A stretch of DNA of 64,000 bases from NCBI RefSeq assembly GCF_963583255.1, contig NC_084807.1:16949072-17013071 (forward strand), read 5' to 3'. This stretch comes from Pyrus communis (Eukaryota > Streptophyta > Magnoliopsida > Rosales > Rosaceae). Both the position numbers and the translations under genes were made by a program. How positions within the stretch are numbered: position 1 is the stretch's first letter; every line of letters starts with the position of its first letter. Below the pieces are notes generated by a model that was given only the letters and a program-made list of their open reading frames with translations, made no database searches and was not told where the DNA came from. Of the stretch, positions 33,294 to 45,429 are shown in pieces.

Positions 33294-36200
33294 TAAAAGC
33301 TTAAAATATTTATCCAAATGAAGAAGAAGCACAAGAATTTATTCGAAGAGGTTTTGAGAGAAAACAGAAAAATAAATACAATTTGTATCAATTAGGTTTA
33401 TTTGAAAATAGAAGCAGAATTGCAAGTAGCATCAGTCAACATGAAGTTAGCTGTATTGATAAAGAAGTTACACTTAATTTAATTAGTAAAGAAGCAGTTA
33501 CTCATTTGAGAAAATCACATTTCAGTCAGATTCACATAGGAACAATATTAATTGGAATACCAGGATTAACCAGAGCACAAGTAGGCACAAAAGCTTTAGT
33601 ATACATCTATGATGATAGATGGGATAATCATCAACAAGGAGCAATAACAACAGTTGAAGTAGACTTAAGTTCAAACTTTGCAGTCATATGATGTATTCCA
33701 AATTATGTTATGACAATTAATAAATTTAGTGAATATATTAAAGTAAGCATAAGAACAAACAATTATAATATGGAAGGAAGTATAAAAATTTGTATATTAG
33801 CTTAATGTATATTGGTAAAGTGTTAGATAGATATAATCATAAGTTTAATTTAGAATTTCAAATTTTAGTTCAAACATTTGGTAGTAAACATGTAAATATG
33901 ATAGAAGCAAAACCTGTAGATAATAGCTTTTTAGAAAGAACTCAGTGGATATTACCTAATTTACAACTATCAAGAAATAGACAACCAGATAAAGTACAAG
34001 TATATGAAACTAGTACAGGTCAAGCAACAATTAGGTTTAGTAATTACAAGCAACTAGAAAAAATAGAAGAGGATGAAAGTGAGATCGAAAATGAGAATAT
34101 TCATACGGCTTTTGATAATTTAGATATTAATTTAGTTGAGCAAAATTTTGATCATATTGTAGATACGCTTATAGAAGATATTGATCATTTAGATGAAGAA
34201 CAATATTTAGAAAAATATAACACATATGATTTAGCACTACATAGAATTTCAGATTAAGAGATGAAAAAAATAATTTTAGAAATAGGAGTAGAACATATAT
34301 TAGGATCAAAAGAATATAATAATTTATTAGACTTGAAAGTAGAATGTAATCCAATAGAAAAAAGTAGTACATAAGGAGTAGAAAATCCAGGGCACATAGG
34401 TAGAACTGATCAACAATTATTGAGACCAACAAATGACCAATGTAATGAACAATCTAGACTGGATTATATGGATGAAAGTATGATGAAACCACCTAGAAAA
34501 AAATAGGATTCCATATTTGAGAGGATTAGAACAAATTAATATAGCAGGAAATATATAAAATTTAGACAATGTAGATTCACAAAATTGGGAGAGAACAATT
34601 GAGAGATGGGAGAAAGGTTGCGTATATGCAGCATTAATGTTAGATTTTAGTAATTCACAAAATATGTTAAGACTATTTTGAACATACCTTAGATGGTTTA
34701 GTTTTTGATTATTTTCAGTCATGAAAAGTTCAAAATCCAGAACAGCATCAGGCAGGTAAAACACATTTTAATATTGATGGTTTTGTTACTTCGATTGAAC
34801 AAGAATTTTTAGATAATAATAGGTTAGATGGCAAAAGTGAACAAGAACAAAGAAGGGCAATTAGAATTTAGAACAATTACAAATTTGTGATTTACAATAT
34901 ATAGTTGAGTTATACTACAGATTTCTTTAAATATTTAGGAAAAACAGGTAGAATTAGCGATATTAATTTATTAGATACTTATATGACAAAAATAAAAGGA
35001 CCAATAGGTGAAAAGATTTGGAATGAATGACAAAAGTATCCAAAGAAAAATGATATTCCAATAGGACCTAGAATTCAACATGTATATGAAATACTTAGAC
35101 AAGAGTGTGGTCAAATAAAAGTTAGGAAACAAATAAGGAAACAATTTTACATGAGTTGTAAAAATATAGATTTACCACAACAATATGGTTGCCATAAGAA
35201 AAATAAGCATAAGAAAATATACAAAAAGAAATATAAGTCATACAAACCATACAAACAGCATAAGACCTTCAAGAACATATAGGAAGAGAAAATATATTCC
35301 AAAACAATTTAAAAAAAGAAGTGGCAGACCTTGGATTAGAAAATATAAAGCACAAAAGATGAGAGTAGCTGTAAATGTTATTCATGTGGAGAAGTTGGAC
35401 ACATTAGACCTAAATGTCCAAAATTAGGTAAACAGCCGAGAGATAAAGTACAATTAATGGAGTTGTTTAAGTTAGAAGAAGATGAAGATATACAGTCAAT
35501 ATACATTTTAAATAATTTAAGTGATAATGAGAGTATTTATAGTATAGAGTATTAACATGATAGATTCAAACTCGAAATATTCAAGTAGCACAAATAGTGA
35601 TTTAGAGGAGTATATGTGTGCATTCATAGAAGAAGAACATGAAGAAGGATATAAATATATAAATTTAGGTTGGCCAGAAAAATGTCATAAGTGTAGCAAG
35701 TTAGTTGCAAACAAATACTATAATTCATATTCAATATTATGTGAAAAGTGTTATAGTAATAGATTATTAGAAGTTAATTCAGCTGAATTAGCAAAATCAC
35801 AAGAAAGTATTGAAATATTAGGAAATATTGTTTATAGTATAGAAAAGCCAAAAAATAGTTCTTTAATTACCATAAATTGTGAAATAGAATTAGCAAAAGA
35901 ACATACGATAAAAACAACAGCCATGATAGACACATGAAACACAAAGAGTGTCATAAGAGAAAAGTTAGTACCTGAAAAATATAGACAAAAATTAGCACAA
36001 TCAGTGAGAATAACACAGTTTGATAAGAGACCAGTTTATTTAACACACTGTATTAATAATGAGTCTATTAAATTAGAAAAACAACAATTTAATTTACCAT
36101 TAACATTTGTTTCACTAGTAGGACCATACCCGTTCATTTTAGGTTTAAATTTTTTTAAAAGTTTGCAAGGCTTTTTATTTATGAACCCTAGCATAACATT

Positions 36201-37703
36201 TCAAAAGAGGTATTACAATAACTGATCAAAGTAATACTGTAGAAGCATACAAAAGCATAAGTATAGAAGAGTCTAGTGGCCAAGATAGTTATCATTTAGA
36301 AAACTCAAAAGAAAATGATGAGCATAATAACATAAAAAAGTTTGATGAAGAAATATTTGAACATGAATATCCGATTTTAGAAGAAGGAACCCGTATAAAA
36401 ATATTACAGTTAAATAAACCAAAGAGTTTAGAAGAATTTTTACAATTAGCAGAACAAACTAGAATCATATGAGAAAACCCACAGTTACATTGGAATAAAA
36501 ATAAAATAATAGCAAAATAAGATATAATTAATCCATATTTAACTATAAAGACAGCTGATATGTCTTCTAGTTTAATATACAAACAAGAATTTGAGCAGTA
36601 AGTAAAAGAGTTGTTAAATTTAAAAGTAATTAGACCCTCTAAGTCTAGACATAGATTAGCAGTATTTATTGTGAGAAAACATTCAAAGCTTAAGAGAGGT
36701 AAAGCTAGAATAGTTTATAATTACAAGAGATTAAATGATAATACATATGAAGATAGTTATAAGCCAAATAAGGACATTTTAAGTGGCATGTTATGCTATT
36801 TGGACTTAAAAATGCTCCATCGATCTTTCAAAGAAAGATGAACCAAATTTTCAAGAAATATGATACATTTTGTAGTGTTTATGTATATGATATTTTAGTA
36901 CATGGTAAAAATAGAAATGAACATAGGAAGCATTTAGAGATAGTTTTACAAGAATTTAGCAATAATGGAATTGTGAGAAGCAAAAATAAAATAACATTAG
37001 AAAAGCAAGATATAGAATTTTTAGGAATATATATGCAATTACAAGATCATATAGCTAAAAAGGTTTTAGAATTTCTAGATAAGTTAGAAGATAAAAAACA
37101 GTTACAAGCATTTTAGGATTGTTAAATTATGCAAGAATTTTTATCCCTGGTTTGGGAAGACAAATAGCAGTATTACATATTAAAACTAACAAAACTGGAC
37201 AAAAGTATTTTAATAGTGAAGATATTAAATTAGTTCAAAATATAAAGGAAGAAATTATTAAACTTAAGCCATTAACATTACCATTAGATGACAGTTACAA
37301 AATTGTTGAAACAGATGCTTCATCATTAGGATGAGCAGGTATACTATACCAGAAAAAGCATAAAGAGTCACCAAAGTCTGATGAACAAGTTTGTAGATAT
37401 TCATCAGGAAAATTTAGTGATGTATAATCAAGATTACAATAAACTATTTTAGGAATACTTAACTCACTTAAGACATTACTTGAGGCATTTTCTTTATTTT
37501 TACATAATGAAGTATTTACTATTAGAAAAAATTGTCAAAATATAGTTTCTCATTATAACAAAATACATGCTAATAAACAGGTAGCCCGAAGATGGGTTAA
37601 TTTTGTTGGTTCAATTACAGGAAATAGTTTTAAACAAATTTTTGAACATATAAAAGGTAATAACGATACATTAGCTGATATCTTATCAAGATTAATTTGT
37701 TGA
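33294..37703 (+). pseudogene. Pararetroviral polyprotein relic (movement protein, capsid, protease, RT, RNase H)
   Basis: In order: a 30K-type movement protein core at 33340-34010 (HFSQIHIGTILIGI, ATTVEVDLS-like); a capsid region at about 34260-35350; a CCHC knuckle at 35376-35417 (C-YS-C-GEVG-H-IRPK-C); a retropepsin-like segment at 35870-36190 where the active-site triad reads D-T-stop; RT at about 36540-37070 with MLFGLKNAPSIFQ; and RNase H at 37290-37700 (VETDASSLG, ending ADILSRL). The RT catalytic box reads YVYD, so one of the paired aspartates is missing, and a deletion removes part of the RT upstream of it. More than ten stops, often TGA, break the frame. It ends at TGA 37701-37703, six bases before the next ATG. 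Confidence 0.85.
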
Positions 37704-37709
37704 ATAGAA

Positions 37710-38616
37710 ATGGAATATCGTGGACCATCATCCTCAAATGGCACAAGACCACAAGGCAGAAGAGCCCCTTTAAATAACATAATGATGCATCATGGACCTC
37801 CACCATTCAATGGATTCCAAAATAACATAAACATATCAGCATCACCACCAGTACCAACTTTCAACTTTAATGGCAATATTGTTGAAAGAATTAGAAATTC
37901 AACTCTGAGGTATAGGTCAACAGTACCAAGGCTTTCTGATAGGCAATAGGTTATCTTAGATAATTTTTGGAATATCCATATCAAACAACCAAGCATGAGG
38001 TTAAGTCATTAAAATTAATTAGAGCCTTAGAACAAGAGTTTGATAGTTTTAATTTTAGTATCCATCAAAGCCAGCATCATTTCTTTCTCTTGAGCACAAC
38101 CTTCAAATCATTTCTAGAAACCGTGAGTCCTTACTTAGTAAGTTTACCAAAATGAACCAAGAACTTCAATCTCTTAGAATGCAACATAAGGCAAGTGACA
38201 CCCTAAAAAAAGTGGAAACTGATCAACATAAGAATAAAGAAAAAGAGGTTATTGAACCCATAAAACAAGAGGCTAATGAGCCCATAGAAGAGATTAAGAT
38301 TGAGCTCTTAGAAGAAGACATTGAAATGGAGCAGCATCAAAATAATGAGCAGCTTAGAATCTGAGTGAAGAAAAACAAGAAAGATATGAAAGTTTTCTTA
38401 GGAATATATCTTTAGACTTAATAATAGATGATATCCTATTAGAAGAAATTTCAAAAGCAAAATTAAGAATAATGCCACCAGATATGCAAAATGAGATCCT
38501 GAGCAAAGCACCACAATCCATGAAAGAGTTACAATTACAATTACAATTACAATGTGCTTTGCGTCAGTCCATCTTTGATCCAAAACCAAGGATGAATATT
38601 ATTTCAAAGATGTATA
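37710..38616 (+). pseudogene. Pararetroviral ORF4 relic, 5' part
   Basis: The ATG at 37710 follows the polyprotein stop by six bases. The start is rich in Pro, Gly and Asn (PPPFNGFQNNINISA), followed after a frame break by a glutamate- and lysine-rich coiled segment (38152-38340). A repeated LQLQLQLQ run lies near 38530. The frame is cut at 38616 by an LTR element and resumes at 42704. A downstream fourth ORF is found in tungrovirus, and a translation transactivator occupies this position in several other genera. No diagnostic motif was recognised. Confidence 0.55.
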
Positions 38617-39888
38617 TGTGGATGCAAATTTTCGCCTTCTCCTTCTTTGACAAAATTGCACCTACAAAACAATCAACACCTGTGGTCAAGGCCAAGAGCC
38701 TCACGCGCCCACGATGAATTTAGGGGGGGGGCTTTGGCCAAAGAACCTCCTATGTCAAAGTTAGAATTTAGAGAGAAAAGTGTTTGGAGAGTTTTTGGGA
38801 GAAAAAGTGGTCGTCCTTTGGGTGTTTTTTGGGGTGTAATGGGTGAGTTATTTGGCAATTAAAGGATTAATTAGGTAATAAATCCATTAATTGGCCAATT
38901 AACTCAATTTATATGGAATGTTTTGAAGGTTATGGAGTAAATACCTTGTAGGGAATATAAGATGATGATGGATTATTACCTATTTTGGGCACTTTTGGCT
39001 TGGTTAAGGGATGTTTGCCCACTACTCGTGCATAAGAAACTTGGTGTGCCTCGAGGGTAATTTTGTCATTTTTACCAAAAAATCCATGTGTCGCCTCTTG
39101 ATTATTTTTGGCTCCACAAATGCCCCCACACCTGCTGGGCTGCTCGTAAGAAATGGCAACAAGTGTAGAGATCTTGCTCTAGGAAACTTAGGACTGCTTC
39201 CTATTTTGATGTGGATTCCCTCTTTAATAGGAAATTAGATCCTTCTAAGAAAGGGAAATAAATTTCTCTCAAAGCCTATTTAAGTCCACCTTAAGTGGGT
39301 TATTAAATCAACTTTGAAGAGCGATTTATTCTACCCTACAAAAGACAGAGAGTTTAGAGGATATTTGTTCCCCCTCCTCTAGCAATCTTCTACATCTTGC
39401 CCGTGGAAAAGACCATCTTTCGTTGCTTTCTTTGTTTTCTCCGTGCCGCACTTATGTAAGAAAATTTTCATTTTTCTTGTCTGCTTCATGGATAGTGTTG
39501 TCGTGGGGCAGCTGTCAGGGTGGTGCGACACATCGGCTGGCAGGGGCCAGGAGTCAACTTGGCATGGGCCAATGAGGTGGTTTGGCAAGGGCCATTGCTT
39601 GTGCTGCTCGCCTTGATTGAAGCCAAAGATTGGCTCGGCATGGACCGAGGAAGTGGCGTGGCATGGGTAACAGTTTGGGCTGCCATGCCTGGGCTGCTTG
39701 CCCAAAATGAGGAAACTGCTTGAGTTTGATTTCTCAGCTGTCGTAGAACAGTCAAGGATGAAGCTGCCGAGATCGGAGTTGCTGAAGATGAAATGTCGAA
39801 TGAGCAAACTGTTAAATGTAAAAGTGGCTGCTGCCCCTAACCATTTGTTGCCTGGTTGATCTTCAAGCATTCGATCTTTTGAGCTATG

Positions 39889-40376
39889 TGGCCTTCTCGC
39901 ACTGGAGAGCTTACCCAGATGGGTATCGGGGATTTAGTTTACCCTCTCGCACTGGAAAGCAATTAGTTTACTCTCTTGCATTATAGAGCAATTAGTTTAT
40001 CCTCTCGAACTGGAAAGCAAACCCATATGGGTGTCGGGGAATTGGTTTACCTTCTCACACTAGAGAGCAATTAGTTTATCGCATAACCCTTTTGGGTGTT
40101 GGGGAATTGGTTTACCTTCTCGCATTGAAGAGCAATTAGTTTATCCTCTTGTGCTAGAGAGCAAACCCATATGGGTGTTGGGGAATTGGTTTACCCTCTC
40201 GCACTGGAGAACAATTAGTTTATCTTCTCGCACTGGAAAGCATAACCGTTTTGGGTGTTGGGGAATTGGTTTACCCTCTCGCATTGGAAAGCAATTAGTT
40301 TATCCTCTCGCGCTAGAGAGCAAACCCATATGGGTGTCGGGGAATTGGTTTACCTTCTCACACTGGAGAGCATAGA
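39889..40376. repeat. Minisatellite of CTCTC-GAGAG hairpin motifs
   Basis: The motif ctctcgcactggagag (stem CTCTC/GAGAG) recurs roughly a dozen times with variations. It is separated by caattagtttatc or by caaacccatatgggtgt-cggggaattggtttac. Together they form composite units of about 110-120 bp, present about four times. Confidence 0.85.
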
Positions 40377-41409
40377 AATCATTGTCGTGAGTACAGCTGA
40401 GGAAAGCTAAACTGATGGGACAACCGAAATAATCCTTAGCCTACCCTTGTTCTTAGTAATTGGGCTGGTGTGTCCTATTGGTACTCGTCTGCCCCCAGCG
40501 TGCCATTAGCCTAAGTTGCTATATTTGTCAAAACAAAATCAGTCTTTATATCCAGCAATCTATATGGGTAGTCTTGTCTGCTCGATCTTGTCATTGAAAG
40601 ATGACTCGCTTTTGTTGGTCATGTCTCATCGGAGCGCCTTGTCAATAGCTTCATTGTGCAGGAAATTGCACAATCGCTCGGTCATGAGCCTTTCTACTTC
40701 TTCCTAAATTTACCTTTGTTAAGGGTGGCAGAGCTCTCGGCTGCCCCCAATCGTGACCTATTGGTCTAGGCTGCTCTTCCATGTGTTCGGCTCATCTATG
40801 CCGCGGTTGCGGTGGGTGTAGTATGTTCCTAACAAGCAAACAGGTAACTCGCAGGCTACTGGTTGAACTTGAACCGGATTGAGTGACTGCTTTTCTCCGT
40901 CCTCTGTGCTGCTTACTCCGATGTGAGGTAGAAGGTGCTCTTTGTGGGCTTTGCCGCTAATGAACACTTCGCCTGGAAGGTTACTTATGTTGATTATTGG
41001 AGTATGGCCCCAACCGTGAGTGTATGTTTATCCATGGGCCTAGCTAAGAGTGCACCCTCCTCCATGCCCTAAGAGGAGAGTATACGTTATCTCAGGGGTC
41101 CAATCAGGAGTGTACTATGTTAGAACGCTCAGTTTGTGACTGATCAAGTGACAATTTGTCGGGACGCTGTGGAGAGGTTCATTTGCCCTTGTCCTTCTTC
41201 GGGACACCTCGTCTAGGGCACAATGGATCTTGGTGAGTTGCAAGAGTGGATTCACCAAGGTTGTCTGTTGTGCAAGGGTGCTTGTCAACTCTATGACTTG
41301 TTGAGACAAGTGTTGTTTGCCATTTGGATTGGAAGAGCTTGGAAGAAATATGCCTCCTTAAGCGATGGAAGTTGGGTAGGCTCCGAGCACGAGATTTGAA
41401 TCTGGAAAT

Positions 41410-41720
41410 GTCAAATCAGCGGAGAACCATGGTGAAAATGCCCCCGGCTCGATGGTTGGTCCATATGGTTAAGATAATCTTGGGGCGATCTGGGCTGCTT
41501 AAAATGCCGTTGGAGCAGGCTGGGCCACAAGAATGGGCTGCTCGGCGGAAGCAAGCTTGGCCATGGGAGTAGGTTACTTGGCAGGAGCAGGCTGGGCCAC
41601 GAGAGTAAGCTAGGCCAAGAGAGTAGGTTGGGCCACGAGAGTGGGCTACTCGACGCGTGATGCAAGCGAGTGCAAGGCTTGGGCTCAGCTTGGCAACGCG
41701 TTGAGCATGGAATGACATGG
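41410..41720 (-). repeat. GC-rich degenerate repeats (gggcca(c/a)gagagt units)
   Basis: Short units of about 20-30 bp repeat irregularly, giving proline/serine-rich open frames on the minus strand that look like composition artefacts. Confidence 0.55.
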
Positions 41721-41721
41721 C

Positions 41722-41961
41722 TTAGGTCGTGGCCTTAGTGCCATGAACTGCCTTGGATGGCATGGCTCGGGCCGTGGTGGTGACACTATGGACCTCGCCG
41801 TGGGTAGCTACCGTGGTAGCCACTGCGGTGGTTCCCGTGGTGGAAACTCGTGGTGGTGGTGCCACTCCACCTGTTGTCACATTTAGCCTCGTGGATCGCC
41901 GTGGTCCCATCTCTTGAATGTTGAAATTTTCATTTGTTGAATTTTCTAAATTTCTAGCCAT
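41722..41961 (-). pseudogene. Short gag-like frame of the LARD element
   Basis: A 79-residue minus-strand frame starts MARNLENSTNENFNIQ and becomes Thr/Ala/Val-rich. It lies 159 bases after the minus-strand 5' LTR, where gag would start. The basic, Arg-containing early segment (GPRRSTR) resembles gag leaders, but no gag domain follows. It may be all that is left of an ancestral coding region. Confidence 0.35.
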
Positions 41962-42703
41962 TGTACTTCTCTTTTACGTTTTATCAGAGAATTTTTGCAA
42001 ATAAAAAATTCTAATAATAAGAACGTACGAAAAATCTACAAATGGACAAGAAAATAGAAAACCTTAAATGCGAGAGTCTTCTATGAGTATGGAACTCAAC
42101 TCTCAATGAAATTACCAATTTGTGGATGCAAATTTTCGCCTACTCCTTCTTTGACAAAATTTCACCTACAAAACAATCAACACCTTTGGTCAAGGCTAAA
42201 AGCCTCATGCGCCCACGATGAATGGGTGGGGGGGGGGGAGGTTTTGGCCGAAGAACCTCCAATGCCAAAGTTAAAATTTAGAGAGAAAAAGTGTTTAGAG
42301 AGTTTTTGGGAGTTTTGCAAAAGTGTGTAACTTCGCTTTTTAGAGAAAATGGGGTCCAATTTATAAAGCATGGCCGGCCTTTGGGAAAGAGTGGCCGGCC
42401 TTTAGGTGTTTTTTTAGGGTGTAATGGGTGAGTTATTTGGCAATTAATGAATTAATTAGGTAATAAATCCATTAACTGGCCAATTAACTCAATTTATATA
42501 GAATGTTTTGAAGGTTATGGAGTAATTACCTTGTAGGGAATATAAGATGAGGATGGATTGTTACTTATTTTGGGCACTTTTGGCTTGGTTGAGGGATACT
42601 TGCCCTCTGCTCGCGCGTAGGAAACCTGGTGTGCCTTGAGGGTAATTTTATCCTTTTCACCCAAAAATCCACGTGTCGCCTCTTGATTATTTTTTGCTCC
42701 ACA

Positions 42704-43411
42704 GTATCTACCATGTCTTTGTGGTAGTACAGAGAATTGTATTTGTAAACCAGAGGTTAGCATAGCTGTGGCTAGGATTAACATGAGAGATTTTAGACCA
42801 TGGCATTTTAGTTATGAGCATAAAAAAAAAGCATAATATGGTAAAAGTTACTCCTGCCTTACTATTAGAGTTTGACTATATTGATAAAATATTCATTAAT
42901 CATATTTCCCAACTAGAATTATTTCTTGAAAAACTTATGAAAGTAGCAGAAGATTACCTGGAAAAGTGGAAAGAAATTTGCATAATTTTTATTAGTAGTC
43001 CTCCAGATTGTTATGTACATATGCATAAGGAAAAAGCTAAGCATATAGCCATGATTAATGAAGAGTCCTTTAGACTATCCCTTATCTCCTCGCATAGATG
43101 GACTCCTTCATACAAAAATATTCTAAAATTCCGAGGAATCCAAATGTTAGCCTTAGAAGAATTTGAAAATTTTAGGTATGATATGGTATTAGTATCAGAA
43201 GAAGAAAAAGAAGAAATGTATATTTACAGCAAGACAAGGATTAATCATCAGTCTTATTGGAAGCCTCAAAATTTCAAAGAAGAAACAATACTGGAACAAG
43301 GTGAAAGAAGATAGAGAAAGAGATGCAGAGCTAGTAGAAAGCGATAAACAATACTGGAACAATTTGACAGAAGAAGAGTTGCATAACATCGACAACGTGA
43401 TGGAAGCATGA
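42704..43411 (+). pseudogene. Pararetroviral ORF4 relic, 3' part
   Basis: Beyond the LTR element the frame resumes with GSTENCICKPEVSIAVAR and a DFRPWHFSYE segment to about 42825. It then shifts into the open stretch 42838-43314 (ALLLEFDYIDKIFINHIS, SLISSHRWTPSYKNILKF) and ends with a glutamate-rich tail at TGA 43409-43411. Two Cys residues and aromatic clusters suggest a folded domain. I do not recognise it, though its position suggests a caulimovirid P4 or transactivator-type protein. It ends where the viral intergenic region would begin. Confidence 0.5.
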
Positions 43412-43809
43412 AGAGTTAGCAGCAAATTAGCATAAGTTGAATAACATCATGTAAAATAATGTATTTTCAGACAGAAATGTCAACATCATTGTGGATCCCG
43501 CTACAATAATAAAATAATGGCATAAGAGTAAATAAAGAAAAGAGCTTGATCCATCATGGACTTTTCATACACAAAATGTCCTTTTGATTAAGAATGAATA
43601 GTACTAGGCCATTTTCGTTAAAACTCCCTAAAACAAAACAATAATAAAAGTTTTTGTAGATATTTCAAAATAAAATTATTACAATTTTTTTGGTTGATAA
43701 TGAAGCATAAGCCCCAAAAAAAATGAATGATTATATAAAAATATCACAAGGCCTCGAGATTTTATCTATATCTGTAACTAGCAACTAGGAGAAGCTTTCT
43801 ATAAAAAAA
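43412..43809. other. Probable viral intergenic remainder and AT-rich flank
   Basis: No coding signal. The first 150 bases may be the 3' part of the viral intergenic region. Confidence 0.35.
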
Positions 43810-43814
43810 AAAAA

Positions 43815-43990
43815 TTGAACTCAAACTGCATAGCAAAACCAAAACGAGCCAAATCATCAACAATAAAATTATTTCCACGATAAATATGATGAATTTCACA
43901 AGACCAACTTTAGTGCATAAGAACACGACAATTCAAACTCTCAAATGATAATTATCCACTTTTGCATTTAAACCAATTACACTGCAAATG
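43815..43990 (-). pseudogene. LINE-type RNase H fragment
   Basis: On the minus strand about 43820-43905 reads CEIHHIYRGNNFIVDDLARFG, the C-terminal signature of the RNase H carried by plant L1 LINEs ('H-x-REgN-xxAD-LA-G'). Upstream parts are frameshifted. No LINE reverse transcriptase or poly-A tail was found, so this is a small isolated fragment. Confidence 0.6.
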
Positions 43991-44601
43991 CATAACCCAA
44001 TTCTGCCATAATCTTTTTAATTTTATTATTTCACGTAAGTTGCAATCCTATCATAATTTTATGGTTAAGATAATTTTTACATGTTTTTTCTTTTGTAGTC
44101 TATTTTTTTAGCGGTAAATTAAATAAATCGAAGAAAAAAAATAGAAACATAAACAAATTAAGGATAAAATGCACGATTAGAAAACATGAGTCGTCCAATT
44201 ATTTTCATGATTTAATTTGGCTAGAAAATTAGTACACCTTGCCGAGAGGATTAAGGCAGTCAGGTACAGGGAGTGAATTATTTAAGAAGACAAACAAGAG
44301 CACGAAACATCTGCACATGATTTTCATGTCCCATTTGTACGTTAGTCAAATAAACCAATAATAATGCTAATAATAATACAAATTAATAATACACGATCTG
44401 ATCGCAAGCGCTGAGACTATGACCTAAATCACTCACAGTTTGACTGGTCCTTGCTACTTGCTAGAAAATATAGGTTGATGCGTTTTACAACTATTTTGTA
44501 ACATAAAGTAAAAACTTAAACAGGCAATGAACTTAAAATCACTGAAAACTAAAAATTACATAAAGAACATAAACTGATCAGTCAAAAAACACCCTAGTTG
44601 G

Positions 44602-45316
44602 CAGTGACGAAATCAGGATTTCTTGTGAGGGGGACCTCTTACAATGTAAAAAAAAGGAGTAGTATTTACAAGGTTATTAACCATGATATCATAATATGTA
44701 TCCAAAATAATCATATTTATCCTCAAAGAGTTTTCATATTTTAAAATCATTGCATGATAACATGGTCATCTATACTCTATAGAAAGAATTAACATAATTA
44801 ATACAGAAAATCAATAAAAATTTATAAAGCCTAACACTCAAGCAAGAGTAGAATAGAGTAGAAACGAATAAAAATTATAGACACTAATAGAGATTTACAT
44901 ACCTTATTGTGCTTATTTAATGGTTTTTAATTTTTTTTATAAGTCGAATGGATTTGGAATTTGAAATGACAAAAGATATGAAATTTCGAGAATGAGATAA
45001 GGAATAGCTCTTGAATTTTTTAGTTGCACTATAAAAGAGATCAGCTAAAAGTGCGAGGCAAAATTTTTTATTTTATAAATAAAAGTGAATGATGGGTTTG
45101 ATTTTAAAGGTCTGATTTGTGATAGGTGACCATAACAAGAGATAATGGTTGAATTTATTTGAATTTTTAAACAATAGGAGGGTTTTAAATGAAGAGAAAT
45201 AGTTATAATACACATTTGTATATAGATATGTGTGTGTGTGTGTATTTTTTTTTTTTTTCAAGGTAAGGTCAGGGTAGCCCCAGGACCTCCTTGACCTCTT
45301 CGTGCCTCCGCCAGTG
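44602..45316. mobile_element. Non-autonomous hAT-like element
   Basis: The left end CAGTGACGAAATCAGGATT and right end (reverse complement) CACTGGCGGAGG form terminal inverted repeats of the CA[G/C]TG type common in plant hAT elements. They are flanked by 8-bp near-identical duplications: ctagttgg (44594-44601) and ctagctgg (45317-45324). The body is 715 bp with no transposase. A TG/T microsatellite lies at 45228-45260. Confidence 0.75.
45228..45260. repeat. (TG)n followed by poly-T
   Basis: Microsatellite inside the hAT-like element. Confidence 0.8.
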
Positions 45317-45429
45317 CTAGCTGGTAAGTGGTCTTCTACCGTAGTGATGGAGAGAAGTGTTGTCCTTGCACCACGGTGTGGGTTAGAATTTCGTCGGCTT
45401 CCTAATCTACACACCGGCTTCCTAATGAG

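Larger units (their letters stand above)
38617..42703 (-). mobile_element. Non-autonomous LTR retrotransposon (LARD-like) inserted in viral ORF4
   Basis: Two directly repeated LTRs, 38617-39118 (502 bp) and 42121-42703 (583 bp), both have TGTGG...CCACA ends. Flanks are gtata (38612-38616) and gtatc (42704-42708), a target duplication with one mismatch. On the minus strand a purine-rich gtgtggggg stretch precedes the LTR at 39118, suiting a polypurine tract, so the element reads leftward. The 3.0-kb internal region has no recognisable gag or pol except a short gag-like start at 41961; it consists largely of tandem repeats. The right LTR carries about 70-80 extra bases. It would depend on proteins from another element. 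Confidence 0.82.
31416..43411 (+). mobile_element. Endogenous pararetrovirus (Caulimoviridae), near full length, split by an LTR element
   Basis: From left to right: a TATA box and polyadenylation signal, a leader, a tRNA-Met primer site, two small ORFs, a long polyprotein with movement, capsid, protease, RT and RNase H regions, and a downstream ORF. Removing the 4.09-kb LTR element (38617-42703 plus the duplicated target) leaves about 7.9 kb, within the 7-9 kb range of this family. There is no integrase and no LTR. ORF1-ORF2-polyprotein-ORF4 resembles badnavirus/tungrovirus organisation; genus is an inference. All long frames are interrupted, so this is a fossil copy. Confidence 0.88.

Noticed and set aside
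39379..39870. 163-codon minus-strand frame in the LARD element
   Set aside because: No recognisable gag, protease or other domain; low-complexity His/Pro/Ser content and an overlapping second frame suggest chance openness, though a vestigial coding origin cannot be excluded.
39889..40376. CRISPR-like repeat-spacer array
   Set aside because: Repeats vary, spacers are themselves repeated, and the setting is a plant LTR element. It is a minisatellite.
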